This document shows positions 29,118 to 38,020 of a DNA stretch of 64,000 bases, piece by piece; position 1 is the first letter of the stretch, and the number at the start of each line of letters is the position of its first letter. Origin of the DNA: Marinobacter lipolyticus SM19 (GTDB taxonomy: Bacteria > Pseudomonadota > Gammaproteobacteria > Pseudomonadales > Oleiphilaceae); the NCBI RefSeq assembly GCF_000397065.2, contig NZ_KE007306.1, forward strand, positions 825,164-889,163, given 5' to 3'. A program made the translations under genes and the position numbers. The notes beneath the pieces were generated by a model that searched no databases, was not told the DNA's origin, and was given only the letters and a program-made list of their open reading frames with translations.

Positions 29118-30479
29118 TTATGTTGGATAGAGCCTTAGTTCAGGCCCCGTATACCAAACTTTACTATTTTTATCCGTCAATAAATCACTAATCAAAGCAT
29201 ACAATGGCTTCATCAAGGCCTCTTCGATAAAAACCGCAATTGTCGGATTCATGTTGGAATACGAAAGGTGTAGCTCGGTCTCTTTGTTATGGACTACTGA
29301 ACACCTAACCTTATAAACAATTTCGCAATATTTTCTTACATTTAGATCGTTACACAGATTCGTATATGAGGAAATCCCTCTTATAGCAAGCCTAGAAAGA
29401 AATTGATTGCAATCAACTGTATCCCAGCCTTGAATAGCAGTAAGCCTAGCTATAGAACCATTTACTATATTCTCGAAGGAGTCTCCATTAACAGATCTCT
29501 TCCAGAAATTACCATAACTTTCTTTTTTGAATACGTTGGTCAATGCATCTAGCTCCCTCCCTTGAACAGCCTCACTCAGTCGACGAAAGTCCCTTAGAGA
29601 GAAGACATCTCCATTATTATCTCTACCCAAATTAGCAAGAGGAACCTTAAACATGAAATTCTCTATAACATGATACAAAGAAATATATTTTCTAAGTAAA
29701 TCACTAGCACTATTAAACTCACTCAGCACGATTAGAGTTTCTTCAAACTGGGAATAGGGATCACGCGGGGAAATTCTGTCCAAATAAACAGAGGATGAAG
29801 TCAATGAGTTTGCGGAAATTTCTGTATGGATTATTTTTCCCTGCAAAGCTGCATGCATTCTAAGAGCTGACTCGGCACACATACTAGACCCTTCGCTCGA
29901 GAAAAGAATATATGCTTTTGAAAAGTCCAGCCCCTCATCCTCCTCGATCTTCGACATTACTTTAATCAACAAAGCTATCAATCCGTTAGATAAACCAGAA
30001 TCCTCCATATTTGAATGAAGATCTCGCGCACTTAGATCAATAAACACCAGAGAATCTTTTAACCTTGCACTGTTATGGTATCCAAATATAGAAAAATTAC
30101 TGAACGCCCCTCTACACTCAGAGAGAGAAAACGCCGCATCATCAAAAACTATGTCGTCATCTAAATCAATATCACCATCACTCTCGATAAAACCAGATAG
30201 CTGAAGAACTTTTTTTAGCCTTATGAAATCCTCTTCAATGGGAAAACCATCAAAGCAAGACTCACCCTCTAACTCATCAAGAACTGCCATCATGCACGGA
30301 TCACCTAGATCCTCCATATAGACATTATCAATCTTATCTCTGCAGCTATCCAATATATCGTATGAATTTTCTACGAACTCTTCGGGGTCTTCATTAACTT
30401 CAAAATACTCGTCAACACTAGCGAGCAGCCTATCAATCCAGCCAATGGCAGCAGGGTAAAGTATATCCTTATATTTCAC
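29118..30479 (-). CDS. hypothetical protein, AT-rich island gene
   Basis: The product of about 453 residues is not recognised. It is acidic in the N-terminal half, has no signal peptide or clear membrane helix, and contains no motif I can name with confidence. The C-terminal part (VYKVRCSVVHNKETELHLSYSN) resembles the RxxxxH-type segment of HEPN-like proteins, which is only a weak hint. The best start is a GTG at 30479, which overlaps the stop of the upstream gene (GTGA) and has GGAGG nine bases before it; an ATG at 30509 is in frame. Coding DNA is much richer in A and T than the core genes, indicating recent transfer. It forms a pair with the gene at 30476-31690. Confidence 0.75.
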   Translation of the reverse strand: MKYKDILYPAAIGWIDRLLASVDEYFEVNEDPEEFVENSYDILDSCRDKIDNVYMEDLGDPCMMAVLDELEGESCFDGFPIEEDFIRLKKVLQLSGFIESDGDIDLDDDIVFDDAAFSLSECRGAFSNFSIFGYHNSARLKDSLVFIDLSARDLHSNMEDSGLSNGLIALLIKVMSKIEEDEGLDFSKAYILFSSEGSSMCAESALRMHAALQGKIIHTEISANSLTSSSVYLDRISPRDPYSQFEETLIVLSEFNSASDLLRKYISLYHVIENFMFKVPLANLGRDNNGDVFSLRDFRRLSEAVQGRELDALTNVFKKESYGNFWKRSVNGDSFENIVNGSIARLTAIQGWDTVDCNQFLSRLAIRGISSYTNLCNDLNVRKYCEIVYKVRCSVVHNKETELHLSYSNMNPTIAVFIEEALMKPLYALISDLLTDKNSKVWYTGPELRLYPT

Positions 30480-31690
30480 TTCAACGCACCTCCGAAGTAT
30501 TCCTCCCAAGATGCAAACCCCCTCCCTGAAACAATATCATAAACAGCCTTATAAACAGCCTTTTTGTTTATAGACCCTACATTTACTTTATTTAACTCAA
30601 CCCTATTTCTGTGATGCTCAAATTCATCAACTGACAGCTCTCTAACCATTTGATCAACCGATGAAATTAAACCATCAAAAAACTCATAGAGGCCCACTCC
30701 TCTCTCTTTCGAAGAAGCTCCTATGGCTCCGAAAACACCGACAAGAACCACTTCCCTCCCAAGCCATCTGAGACCATCTACGCCATAATTTTCATTAAGG
30801 GATGCGTCCAACTTATAGACAAATTCGATAAACTTCCGAAGAAACTCTATATTAAACCCTTCAATAAGCTCAACTTCTGGAAGGTTTCCAGACTGCAGAC
30901 CGCTAATAAAATCCGAGTTTGTATTCACGACTTTACCAGCAGAAAGAGATATGAGTGCAGATATTATATGCGAAAAATGATACTGCCCAAGCCCCCGACT
31001 CTTACTGTACTGGGTAGCGCTAACCTCCCTCTCTCTTTTAAATTCAATGTGGTCATTGGATATCTCCTCTAACTTAAAAAGCGTACCCAAAAACAAAAGT
31101 TCAAGTTGATGCTTGATGTTTACCGATTTATGCCCAGCATTCAACAAAAGCATTTTTTTAATTTGATTATCACTAGATAACCCACACCAAACCTCAAGCC
31201 ATAATGAGTTCCCTTCAAAAAATTCAATCGCAGAATCAAGCTTAGAAACCTGAAAATCAAACAACATTTTTACAAGCTTCCGAGTAGCCCCTACCTTCTT
31301 GAATTCTGAAGAAAATCTCCTATAATAAGAATTAATATTTTCTTCTGAGAGACCTTCGTTTTTATTGGATATAACAACGTCTATAGCATCGTGTATCACT
31401 TTTAGCCGATGCGTTCTCTGAAGCCCATCTAGAATCCTATAGCCCTTTAGCTCAATACTTTCTTCATTGACTGTCTCGCCTCCAGAAACAAGAACTATAG
31501 GGGGGATATGCCGCTTCTCTCTGACAGTCTCAACCAAGTTATCTAAATACCTATTACTTACAATCCCTCTCTGGACATCAAATTCCTTATAATCCGTTGG
31601 TATCGATCTTATATAATCCGACAAACTCACCCTACAAAGATAACATTTGGCATCATCCTCTGATTTGCAATCTAGTATTTTTAGCCTCAT
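30476..31690 (-). CDS. DGQHR/ParB-like domain protein
   Basis: The 404-residue protein has a segment KGYRILDGLQRTHRLKVI near residue 80, which resembles the DGQHR motif of DndB-like and ParB/sulfiredoxin-related proteins. A later segment, LLLNAGHKSVNIKHQLELL, recalls the N-A-G-x-K...HQ(L)E pattern seen in the same group. Such proteins occur in DNA modification and defence loci, where DndB acts as a regulator. The reaction here is unknown. The DNA is strongly AT-rich. It overlaps the downstream gene by four bases, so the two form an operon, separated by 90 bases from the upstream defence-type genes. Confidence 0.7.
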   Translation of the reverse strand: MRLKILDCKSEDDAKCYLCRVSLSDYIRSIPTDYKEFDVQRGIVSNRYLDNLVETVREKRHIPPIVLVSGGETVNEESIELKGYRILDGLQRTHRLKVIHDAIDVVISNKNEGLSEENINSYYRRFSSEFKKVGATRKLVKMLFDFQVSKLDSAIEFFEGNSLWLEVWCGLSSDNQIKKMLLLNAGHKSVNIKHQLELLFLGTLFKLEEISNDHIEFKREREVSATQYSKSRGLGQYHFSHIISALISLSAGKVVNTNSDFISGLQSGNLPEVELIEGFNIEFLRKFIEFVYKLDASLNENYGVDGLRWLGREVVLVGVFGAIGASSKERGVGLYEFFDGLISSVDQMVRELSVDEFEHHRNRVELNKVNVGSINKKAVYKAVYDIVSGRGFASWEEYFGGALK

Positions 31691-31780
31691 TATTTTCCTT
31701 AATTGTGGTAGCTTTATTGCCGGAGATTTAAATTATCTGTACGACAATCTGACACTGTCACTATTAAAATCAGTTACCAA

Positions 31781-32524
31781 TTAAGCGCTAGCGCTATTTC
31801 GACCAGAGTGATCCGCCAAGAAGCCGTCGTATTCAGGTGGCAAAATTGACATCAAAGAGTCCGAAGTCACAGTTCCCAAGTCATAGGTCAGATCCAACTG
31901 CTGAAGATAGGAAACAAACCTTCGTATATTCCCCCCTCGTGTCTGCGAAGTGGAACCTCTTTTGAATGTTCGCCGATCCGGGTCAAAGTATATTCTGCGG
32001 GCAGCTTCAATAACCCCACAACAGGACATAAAATATTGCCTCGCGGCAAGCTGCTCTATCAACTCACCACGATCACTCGGCTTCTTACTGAGCATAAATA
32101 GCGCATTCTCTCCATGATTCGCTACAAGCATCCAAGTTGTGTAAAGCGCATGTCTAGGCCTGTGATTCCAGTTCTGGCTCAGTACGTAGTTGTATGGTTT
32201 TTTCGGATTTCTTTTGCCTTTTGAATCAAGAGGACAAAGTTGCTCAAACCAGTAAAGTGCGAGCCAAGTCCAGAACCCAACATCTCCCAGCAACTGTTGA
32301 GAGCGCACGTTTTTCAACAGCTCTACTAGGTAGATTCCCATGTCATAACGGGTTTCAAATTTCGTGCTCTCATCCAGCCTCAGCTCAACACCCAAAGACT
32401 CTGAGGTCCGGTCATCAGTCAAATAACCGACCGGGACGGCAAGGCCGCCATCCCCTGACAATTCCCGAATGTAGTTTTCAAAGGCCTCAATACCCTGCTC
32501 ATTAAGACGTCTTACTTCAACCAT
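31781..32524 (-). CDS. unknown protein, last gene of the methyltransferase/ATPase operon
   Basis: The 247-residue protein has no motif I can name with confidence. Features are FWTWLALYWFEQLCP near residue 85, WNHRPRHALYTTW, and a basic segment FKRGSTSQTRGGNIRRFVSYLQQL near residue 200. It may relate to the DUF6339 group (acidic N-terminus, a W-x-W-L-A segment), but this is a low-confidence impression. The start overlaps the end of the preceding gene by eight bases and has a GGAGGAG ribosome site. The tight packing indicates that it works with the ATPase and methyltransferase upstream. Confidence 0.75.
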   Translation of the reverse strand: MVEVRRLNEQGIEAFENYIRELSGDGGLAVPVGYLTDDRTSESLGVELRLDESTKFETRYDMGIYLVELLKNVRSQQLLGDVGFWTWLALYWFEQLCPLDSKGKRNPKKPYNYVLSQNWNHRPRHALYTTWMLVANHGENALFMLSKKPSDRGELIEQLAARQYFMSCCGVIEAARRIYFDPDRRTFKRGSTSQTRGGNIRRFVSYLQQLDLTYDLGTVTSDSLMSILPPEYDGFLADHSGRNSASA

Positions 32525-33275
32525 GGGCCTGCTCCTCCATCCGTGTTATCAGATGATGACAAAGGTGATGCTGGTTGCTGAAAGCAGAGACTACATCGTT
32601 GACCCAGCCTACAACCCTATCAGGGTCTTCATCATCGAGTAGTTCTTCGGGAGCAATTTTATTTGCGAAACGGACCCAATCACTTTGCCAGCCTTCCTCT
32701 TCCTGAAGGTCGTCATTCATGTAAATGAAGAACAGGACTTCACGGAAAGCTGCTGGCAGGATCAGAGCCTGGAAAAAGGGATTCTCAAGTAGCTGTGACT
32801 TTGCTTCAGGAATCTTGTTATTGATGCAAAGAACCGGCTTTTGATCCTCAAATGACATCTTCCACGTAAGATTGCCCATATCCGGCGCACTTCTGAATAT
32901 CATCAGTGATTCGTTATTCTCACCATCTTCAGCTCTTGGAGAGAGTCCTTCCGCAGAAGCAATAAGCCGACCGATATGTTCGGAATTATCCACCACTTTG
33001 ACTCGAAAAAGCGTAGGCCCGGACAGATCGATCTGGTCCAGCTTAAGATGATCGGGCGGTATCGGGGCCGCAACCGTGCCAAACTCGAACCGTTGAGATG
33101 TATTCCGATGGTAGGCTTCTATATAAATGTCAGCGTCTGGAGGCAGCTTAGACCTATCGAGCTTCAGGTTAACCCGAAATTCCGGTGTATCCCTGTCTTC
33201 CAAAAGCTCAATCTGAACTTCTGTTCGCTTGATGTGTTGGCGACCAGTATGGTTTATGTGCCTGGATATCTGCAT
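32517..33275 (-). CDS. unknown protein between GHKL ATPase and last operon gene
   Basis: The 252-residue protein is not recognised. The N-terminal 100 residues alternate in a way that suggests beta strands (EVQIELLEDRDTPEFRVNLKL, TLFRVKVVDNSE), and the C-terminal half is helical with an acidic stretch (LQEEEGW, LLDDEDPDRVVGW). No nuclease signature is visible. The upstream ATPase gene ends within its first codons and GGAGG lies seven bases before the ATG at 33275 (a tandem ATG lies at 33278). Translation is therefore probably coupled to the ATPase, and a structural partner role is the simplest inference. Confidence 0.78.
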   Translation of the reverse strand: MQISRHINHTGRQHIKRTEVQIELLEDRDTPEFRVNLKLDRSKLPPDADIYIEAYHRNTSQRFEFGTVAAPIPPDHLKLDQIDLSGPTLFRVKVVDNSEHIGRLIASAEGLSPRAEDGENNESLMIFRSAPDMGNLTWKMSFEDQKPVLCINNKIPEAKSQLLENPFFQALILPAAFREVLFFIYMNDDLQEEEGWQSDWVRFANKIAPEELLDDEDPDRVVGWVNDVVSAFSNQHHLCHHLITRMEEQAHG

Positions 33276-35146
33276 CATTCTTCCTCCAGCGCAACAGCGT
33301 TCAGCTTCACTTTCAAATCTCTGTGGGGATCAAATCCAGTAACCTCTACACTGAACTCCGGACCTGTCACTTCAAACTCAATCCTGTTCTCTCTGACGTC
33401 CACCAAGCTTACACAATCTGAACCGCTTTCGACCTTGGCGCTGTTTCGCTTGGCAAAGTCAAAATCAAGCCGGTTGTATTTTTTGAAGGGGTTACCTGCT
33501 GCAGTGTCATATGCGGCCAAGACTTTAAATGTCATGGGGTACTCAGCTTCCGAAGCTCCGTTAGCTGGCCGGATTGCAAAACCATCAGCAGTAGTCTCGA
33601 TCCTCGCAACCTTAGGCCTAGGTGCTGGAATATCCTCCGGTGGCTCAGGCGGGTGCACATCGGGTTTCGGGTCTTTTTTCTTGGGGGTCGCAGTTCCCTC
33701 GGTGAAAAAGAACTTTGCCAACGCTTTTTCGTCCTCTTCCTCTTCCGCCTGGATCAACATGTCATAGAAATTGATCACCGCATGCTTGATTACTTTGAGC
33801 CGATCTCCAGGCGATACATAGTTTTTCCGAAGTTTTTCTGCATTGAATATCCACTTCGTATGAGCTGGATTTTCAGCATCACCAAGAAACGCCGATATGG
33901 TTTCGTCATTGGCTATCATCGCTCCAAAAGCTTTGCGATCACCAAACTTGGATTCCGCAGGAAGTGTCAGCCCTCCCCTAACATAGAGATCTACCCCTTT
34001 TTCTATGTTTTCCGGGCGCTGAACAAACACATAGAACTGAGTAGGAATGGTCTGCTTTGCCGGCTTGGTTTTAATAGAGAGGGGAAGCCTGACACCAACC
34101 ACATCCCCGTTTGAGAATCGTTCACGAAGGGATTCCAGCTCCTCTTCTTCGAAGTCATCCTCGTCCAAACGCGTGTCATTGATCCACGACTCTTTCAACG
34201 AAACAAAGCTTTCAGAGTTAATGCACCGATTGGCTTCTTCAATGAAATCAAACAGCGCATCGATGTCCTTCAGTTTTTTTCCATCGGCGTGCTTATATGC
34301 CAACTCACGAATATTCTCTGCCGTAAGCCTTACGTCTCCAAACTGCAGAATGAGCTGCCCCGTGAGAATTGGGTAAAAATAATTCTCTATTGCCACCCCA
34401 ATCATGCTTTCAGGGCGAAGCCCCTCATAGGGGAACGGAATTACAATCGACAAACCAGATTCCCGCTGGCGAGAAATTCCAAATTGGTTTACGAAGCTTT
34501 CTACAAACTCAGCCCCTTTCAGTGGCACTGGCATCTGCTGAAAGATATCGCCCTCTCCTTCCATGTCACAATAGTAAGCATGGGCGGGGTATTCAGCGCC
34601 TTCATGGGTATGGAGGTCCAGAACAGTCTGGCCCATAAGGTAGCGGTCCGGGTCATCATTCCGAACAGTTAATCCAAAAAACACCCCCAGCATGGAAGAG
34701 CTCGAATACACCAGCTTTCCCAACCCCCATCGCCCACGACTTGTTCCCGTTTTGTGAGACTTGCCATGGCGTCGCCAGAAGTCACTGAAATTATCGCTAT
34801 CCTTGGTGTTCGTTTTGCCAGTAAGCCCTTTGGTACCAAAATCTTCAATTACCAAGGCCGAAGGCGCACTAAAGTCCACCTCCTGGATATCACGTCCCGC
34901 AGCTTCAGCGTGCTCAAGTTGCCCTTTAAAAATATTCTTAACGAATGAGGGATCCAGCCTGTCTCCATCGACAAAACTGAACCGAACATGCGTGGTTTCT
35001 CCGGGAAGAGTCGCATCCAATGAGTTCTGAATCGACTCCCTCACGATGGTGTCGGAAAGCTCAACCTCATCATTTCGGAACTGATCCCGCTGTGTGACGC
35101 CGTTTTCAACGTAACAGGCGAGCTGTGGAATGAACTGCCAGGCCAT
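33275..35146 (-). CDS. GHKL (HSP90/MutL-like) ATPase of a defence-type operon
   Basis: The 623-residue protein has an N-terminal GHKL ATP-binding domain. The N box is SDTIVRESIQNSLDA near residue 30, the G1-type motif is VIEDFGTKGLTG near 97, and the G2-type motif is GRWGLGK near 139. The C-terminal half is unlike HSP90, gyrase or histidine kinases, and has a proline-rich linker (PKPDVHPPEPPEDIPAPRP) near residue 490. GHKL ATPases of this form occur beside 5-methylcytosine methyltransferases and Vsr-like nucleases in defence islands. It lies 24 bases after the 75-aa gene, and two unknown genes follow with overlaps. Confidence 0.85.
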   Translation of the reverse strand: MAWQFIPQLACYVENGVTQRDQFRNDEVELSDTIVRESIQNSLDATLPGETTHVRFSFVDGDRLDPSFVKNIFKGQLEHAEAAGRDIQEVDFSAPSALVIEDFGTKGLTGKTNTKDSDNFSDFWRRHGKSHKTGTSRGRWGLGKLVYSSSSMLGVFFGLTVRNDDPDRYLMGQTVLDLHTHEGAEYPAHAYYCDMEGEGDIFQQMPVPLKGAEFVESFVNQFGISRQRESGLSIVIPFPYEGLRPESMIGVAIENYFYPILTGQLILQFGDVRLTAENIRELAYKHADGKKLKDIDALFDFIEEANRCINSESFVSLKESWINDTRLDEDDFEEEELESLRERFSNGDVVGVRLPLSIKTKPAKQTIPTQFYVFVQRPENIEKGVDLYVRGGLTLPAESKFGDRKAFGAMIANDETISAFLGDAENPAHTKWIFNAEKLRKNYVSPGDRLKVIKHAVINFYDMLIQAEEEEDEKALAKFFFTEGTATPKKKDPKPDVHPPEPPEDIPAPRPKVARIETTADGFAIRPANGASEAEYPMTFKVLAAYDTAAGNPFKKYNRLDFDFAKRNSAKVESGSDCVSLVDVRENRIEFEVTGPEFSVEVTGFDPHRDLKVKLNAVALEEE

Positions 35147-35170
35147 TATTGCCTCCCTTCATCACTGGAG

Positions 35171-35398
35171 TTAGTCGAGTTTGAACACCGATTCTTCTGA
35201 CGCGCCGTCTGCTGTAAACCTCGCTTTGGCGCTTTTAAGTTCTCTCTCCAGAGTCCTGAATATTTTTTCTACATCTTTGTCAGTGTAGGTGTAGTTACTT
35301 TTATTGGAAAGATTGCCCAGCAACCTCATTGTTTTGACAATATTGTTGACCCTAGACTCCGCTAGCCTTACAAACTTTTCTCTAGATGTCTCCATCAT
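35171..35398 (-). CDS. small conserved-looking protein (75 aa)
   Basis: The ATG at 35398 (followed by a second ATG) is preceded by GGTGG and gives a 75-residue, mostly helical, charged protein: ETSREKFVRLAESRVNNIV, then LLGNLSNKSNYTYTDKDVEKIF and ELKSAKARF. The open frame extends 43 codons further upstream, but that part is hydrophobic and AT-rich and is probably not translated. It has no named domain. Two identical 8-bp repeats spaced by two helical turns lie just upstream (35409-35437), so it may be autoregulated or be a small regulator of the operon. Confidence 0.7.
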   Translation of the reverse strand: MMETSREKFVRLAESRVNNIVKTMRLLGNLSNKSNYTYTDKDVEKIFRTLERELKSAKARFTADGASEESVFKLD

Positions 35399-35408
35399 AA
35401 TCCACCAT

Positions 35409-35437
35409 ATGTACGAGTATATTTTGAAAATGTACGA
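35409..35437. promoter_or_regulatory. direct-repeat candidate operator
   Basis: ATGTACGA occurs at 35409-35416 and again at 35430-35437, a 21-base period. The pair lies 10-40 bases upstream of the 75-aa gene, in the gap between it and the methyltransferase gene. Direct repeats in phase with the DNA helix at a start of this kind suggest a binding site. Confidence 0.4.
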
Positions 35438-35609
35438 AACATAGACCACCAAGGTCAACCATAATTCGATTTTCTCTAAAATATTTGACAAGCAAGAAAG
35501 GGGTTCAGAACGAGGAGCATAAGACAAATTACGATGACTAACGTATCTGACAATAAACGCAGAAACAGGAAAGGGAAACGCTGGGCCAGAGCTGGCCCGG
35601 GAAAATCAA

Positions 35610-37187
35610 TTACTTGAGAAGATCGTAAACAACATCAGCAATCTGATTTGCAAGCAGCGGAGGAACCGCGTTGCCGACCTGGACGTACTGCTGAGTTCTG
35701 TTGCCTTCGAAAAAGTAGTTATCAGGGAAGGTTTGTATTCGAGCTGCCTCCCGAACCGTTAGACTCCTGCATTGCGAGGGGGCATAGTGAATGAAATAGT
35801 GCCCATCCTTAGCGATGTGGCTGGTTACAGTACTAGGCGTTCGATCTCTAGCCTGAACCTTGAATCGGTCCACGAAATGCCCCGATCCCCAATTCTTATG
35901 GGCGGGAATCGAATCAGGATGATTATAGTCTCCAGACTTTGGCGAGGCCCCACCTTTGTGTTCTGCAAAACTACTAGCGAAGAGGTACCGAAAAATATCG
36001 GAGGGCATGTGACTGCGAGCAAAGTGGTTTAGGCACCCTTCAAGATTCTCATCGAAAAACCAGTTTTTCAGTTCCGTGGGCAGCGAGGAACCGACCTTTC
36101 TGCCTCTCTTATCGGGAACATAATTGGCGCCTTGCGAATCGAGAGAGCTCTTCACCGCATTTAAGAGAAAGTCACGAGGCAACTCAATCCCACACTCCTC
36201 CAGCCAAGGTTGGACGGCTTTTGCAGCTTGTTGAAGGTTTTGGTGCCAGTTTTCAGAGGTGTTTTCGATCTTCGTCAAACCACTCCTTAGTGGAGGCAGA
36301 TCTCTAATTACATCCGATGTTCTAAAATACGGAGGCTCCCTACGAGAAAGCATTCGTGGGCTCTCTCCCTCTTTTAAAACATTCTTGCGAACACCCAGCA
36401 GAATCACCCGATGACGAGTCTGAGGAATCCCAAACTCTTCAGCCTTGATAAGGTAATCCGTATTTGACTGATAGGTCCTATCCCCCAATGCGTCGGGGTA
36501 AGGAAGCGGCATAGATAATGAGTAAATGTCGTACTCTACCCCGAACGACTCGCCCAGACTTTTTGCCGGATTCCTGAGATCCCTGAGAATCGAATCAAAT
36601 ATCCGGCTTCCATGAACTTTGGCAGTCAAAATGCCGCGAACGTTTTCCATGACAAAGACTTCAGGCTCAACCTCTCTCAATACCTTGAGGTATTCCTTGT
36701 AGAGAAAATGTCGCGGATCATTTTCCGGCTGGTAACCCTCAACCCCCCTGTTGCGAGCTCGCCCAACCACAGAGTATGCCTGACAGGGAGGACCACCGAT
36801 AACCACCCAGGGCCCCCGGTGCTGTTGTTTTACGGCCTTGATACGATCAAAGATGGCATAGTGATCTTCGGAGCCCAATGCCCGGGGTGTCCCCAGCGTC
36901 TCCTCTATGGCAGCTTCACTTTGAGATTTGAAAGCATCAAACAACTCCTTCCGGAGCTTGGGGTCGCCAGCTTTCACATAGTCGTAGTACGCTTTCGGGA
37001 CTTCGCCTTTCTCAAATTGACGAAAGAAGGCCCGCAAAGTTAGCGTCCGGTGGGCACTGGCTTCTTTCTCAACCGAAGCGACCAGTTTGAACGGCCTTCT
37101 GCCTTCCGCATCTTCGAATGATGAAAAGCCTTCGCCTAAGCCCCCAGGACCGGCAAACAGATCTACGATATGAATCTTGCTACTCAT
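35610..37187 (-). CDS. DNA (cytosine-5)-methyltransferase
   Basis: The 525-residue enzyme carries the ordered 5mC-methyltransferase motifs: I (VDLFAGPGGLGEGF, residue 8), IV with the catalytic cysteine (GGPPCQAYSVVGRARN, about 132), VI (FVMENVRGIL), VIII (QTRHRVILLGV) and IX/X (LTVREAARIQTFPDNYFFEG, QVGNAVPPLLANQIA). It has an unusually long insert of about 90 residues between motifs I and IV. The recognition sequence cannot be read from the gene. It is the first gene of the minus-strand operon with the GHKL ATPase and is divergent from vsr, 76 bases away. Confidence 0.95.
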   Translation of the reverse strand: MSSKIHIVDLFAGPGGLGEGFSSFEDAEGRRPFKLVASVEKEASAHRTLTLRAFFRQFEKGEVPKAYYDYVKAGDPKLRKELFDAFKSQSEAAIEETLGTPRALGSEDHYAIFDRIKAVKQQHRGPWVVIGGPPCQAYSVVGRARNRGVEGYQPENDPRHFLYKEYLKVLREVEPEVFVMENVRGILTAKVHGSRIFDSILRDLRNPAKSLGESFGVEYDIYSLSMPLPYPDALGDRTYQSNTDYLIKAEEFGIPQTRHRVILLGVRKNVLKEGESPRMLSRREPPYFRTSDVIRDLPPLRSGLTKIENTSENWHQNLQQAAKAVQPWLEECGIELPRDFLLNAVKSSLDSQGANYVPDKRGRKVGSSLPTELKNWFFDENLEGCLNHFARSHMPSDIFRYLFASSFAEHKGGASPKSGDYNHPDSIPAHKNWGSGHFVDRFKVQARDRTPSTVTSHIAKDGHYFIHYAPSQCRSLTVREAARIQTFPDNYFFEGNRTQQYVQVGNAVPPLLANQIADVVYDLLK

Positions 37188-37263
37188 TTCAGGCTGAGCG
37201 CCCCTTCAAAAAGGTAGTAGGATACCAGTACTGCCCTATAAAACCAGGTCTTAGAGCTGATCT

Positions 37264-37734
37264 ATGAGTGATATTGTCGATTCTCAGACCCGATCGCGAA
37301 TGATGTCCGGGATACGAGGAAAAAACACAAAACCGGAGTTGGTCATTCGCTCTGCTTTACACGGGTTGGGATTTCGTTTCAGGCTTCACAGAAAGGACCT
37401 TCCGGGTCGTCCGGATATTGTTCTTCCTCGATACCAAGCAGTAATTCAGATAAACGGATGCTTCTGGCATGGTCACATGTGCGCTCTTTTCAAATGGCCC
37501 AACACCCGGGAAGAATTCTGGAAGACGAAGATTCATGGAAATATGGAGAGAGACAAACGGAACCTCGCTCTACTCGCTGAGAATAACTGGCGAATCTGCG
37601 TAATCTGGGAGTGTGCTCTTCGCTCAAAATCCTCCGAGCAGGTTGCAAACCTTCTAAGCGATCTCGAAGCTTGGATAAAAGGCCCGGCAGAATATGCGGA
37701 ATTCTCTGGCTCTTTCCCAACCAGATCTCAATAG
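37264..37734 (+). CDS. vsr: very short patch repair endonuclease Vsr
   Basis: Vsr nicks next to T:G mismatches created by deamination of 5-methylcytosine. The 156-residue protein has SRMMSGIRGKNTKPELVIRSALH at the N-terminus and the catalytic Asp in LPGRPDIVLP. The NGCFWHGHMCALF block (His and zinc ligands) and the second zinc cysteine in VIWECALR are also kept. All residues expected of an active enzyme are present. It is divergent from the methyltransferase gene, whose mutagenic products it would repair; in defence-type clusters Vsr homologues may instead act as the cutting enzyme. Confidence 0.93.
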   Translation: MSDIVDSQTRSRMMSGIRGKNTKPELVIRSALHGLGFRFRLHRKDLPGRPDIVLPRYQAVIQINGCFWHGHMCALFKWPNTREEFWKTKIHGNMERDKRNLALLAENNWRICVIWECALRSKSSEQVANLLSDLEAWIKGPAEYAEFSGSFPTRSQ

Positions 37735-37850
37735 CCAATGTGTCAAAAAAGCATCTACGCGTTTGCGGCTTTGTGTGCTGACCTGTGGTTGATGACTCTT
37801 GTATATTGTTGATTTATATTTGGATATTGTTTTATTTGGCACAAGGAAAG

Positions 37851-37896
37851 CCTGCGGTATCGGGCTCAATTCCCGCTGCCGCCACAGAACACCGAG
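37851..37896 (+). other. possible tRNA/tmRNA 3'-end relic
   Basis: The stretch contains CGGG-CTCAATT-CCCG, shaped like a T-stem and 7-base T-loop, followed by CTGCCGCCACA, which resembles an acceptor strand with a damaged CCA end. No matching 5' half is nearby. It may be a leftover attachment site of an older insertion. The rest of 37735-38020 holds no gene. Confidence 0.3.
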
Positions 37897-37982
37897 AGAA
37901 AAGCCCCAAGCCCCAGAGAGTGCCTTTAAAACAGGCACGTATCTATTATAGAGAAGATTGCCCAGACCTCTACATAAAGAGA

Positions 37983-38003
37983 CCACCCCAAAACAAGGGG
38001 TGG
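37983..38003 (-). terminator. hairpin after the 164-aa gene
   Basis: The perfect 7-bp stem CCACCCC/GGGGTGG with a 7-base loop lies 17 bases past the stop of the minus-strand gene at 38021. The following minus-strand bases (TCTCTTTATG) are only moderately T-rich, so it may be a weak terminator. Confidence 0.5.
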
Positions 38004-38020
38004 CCAAACATTATTCAGAA

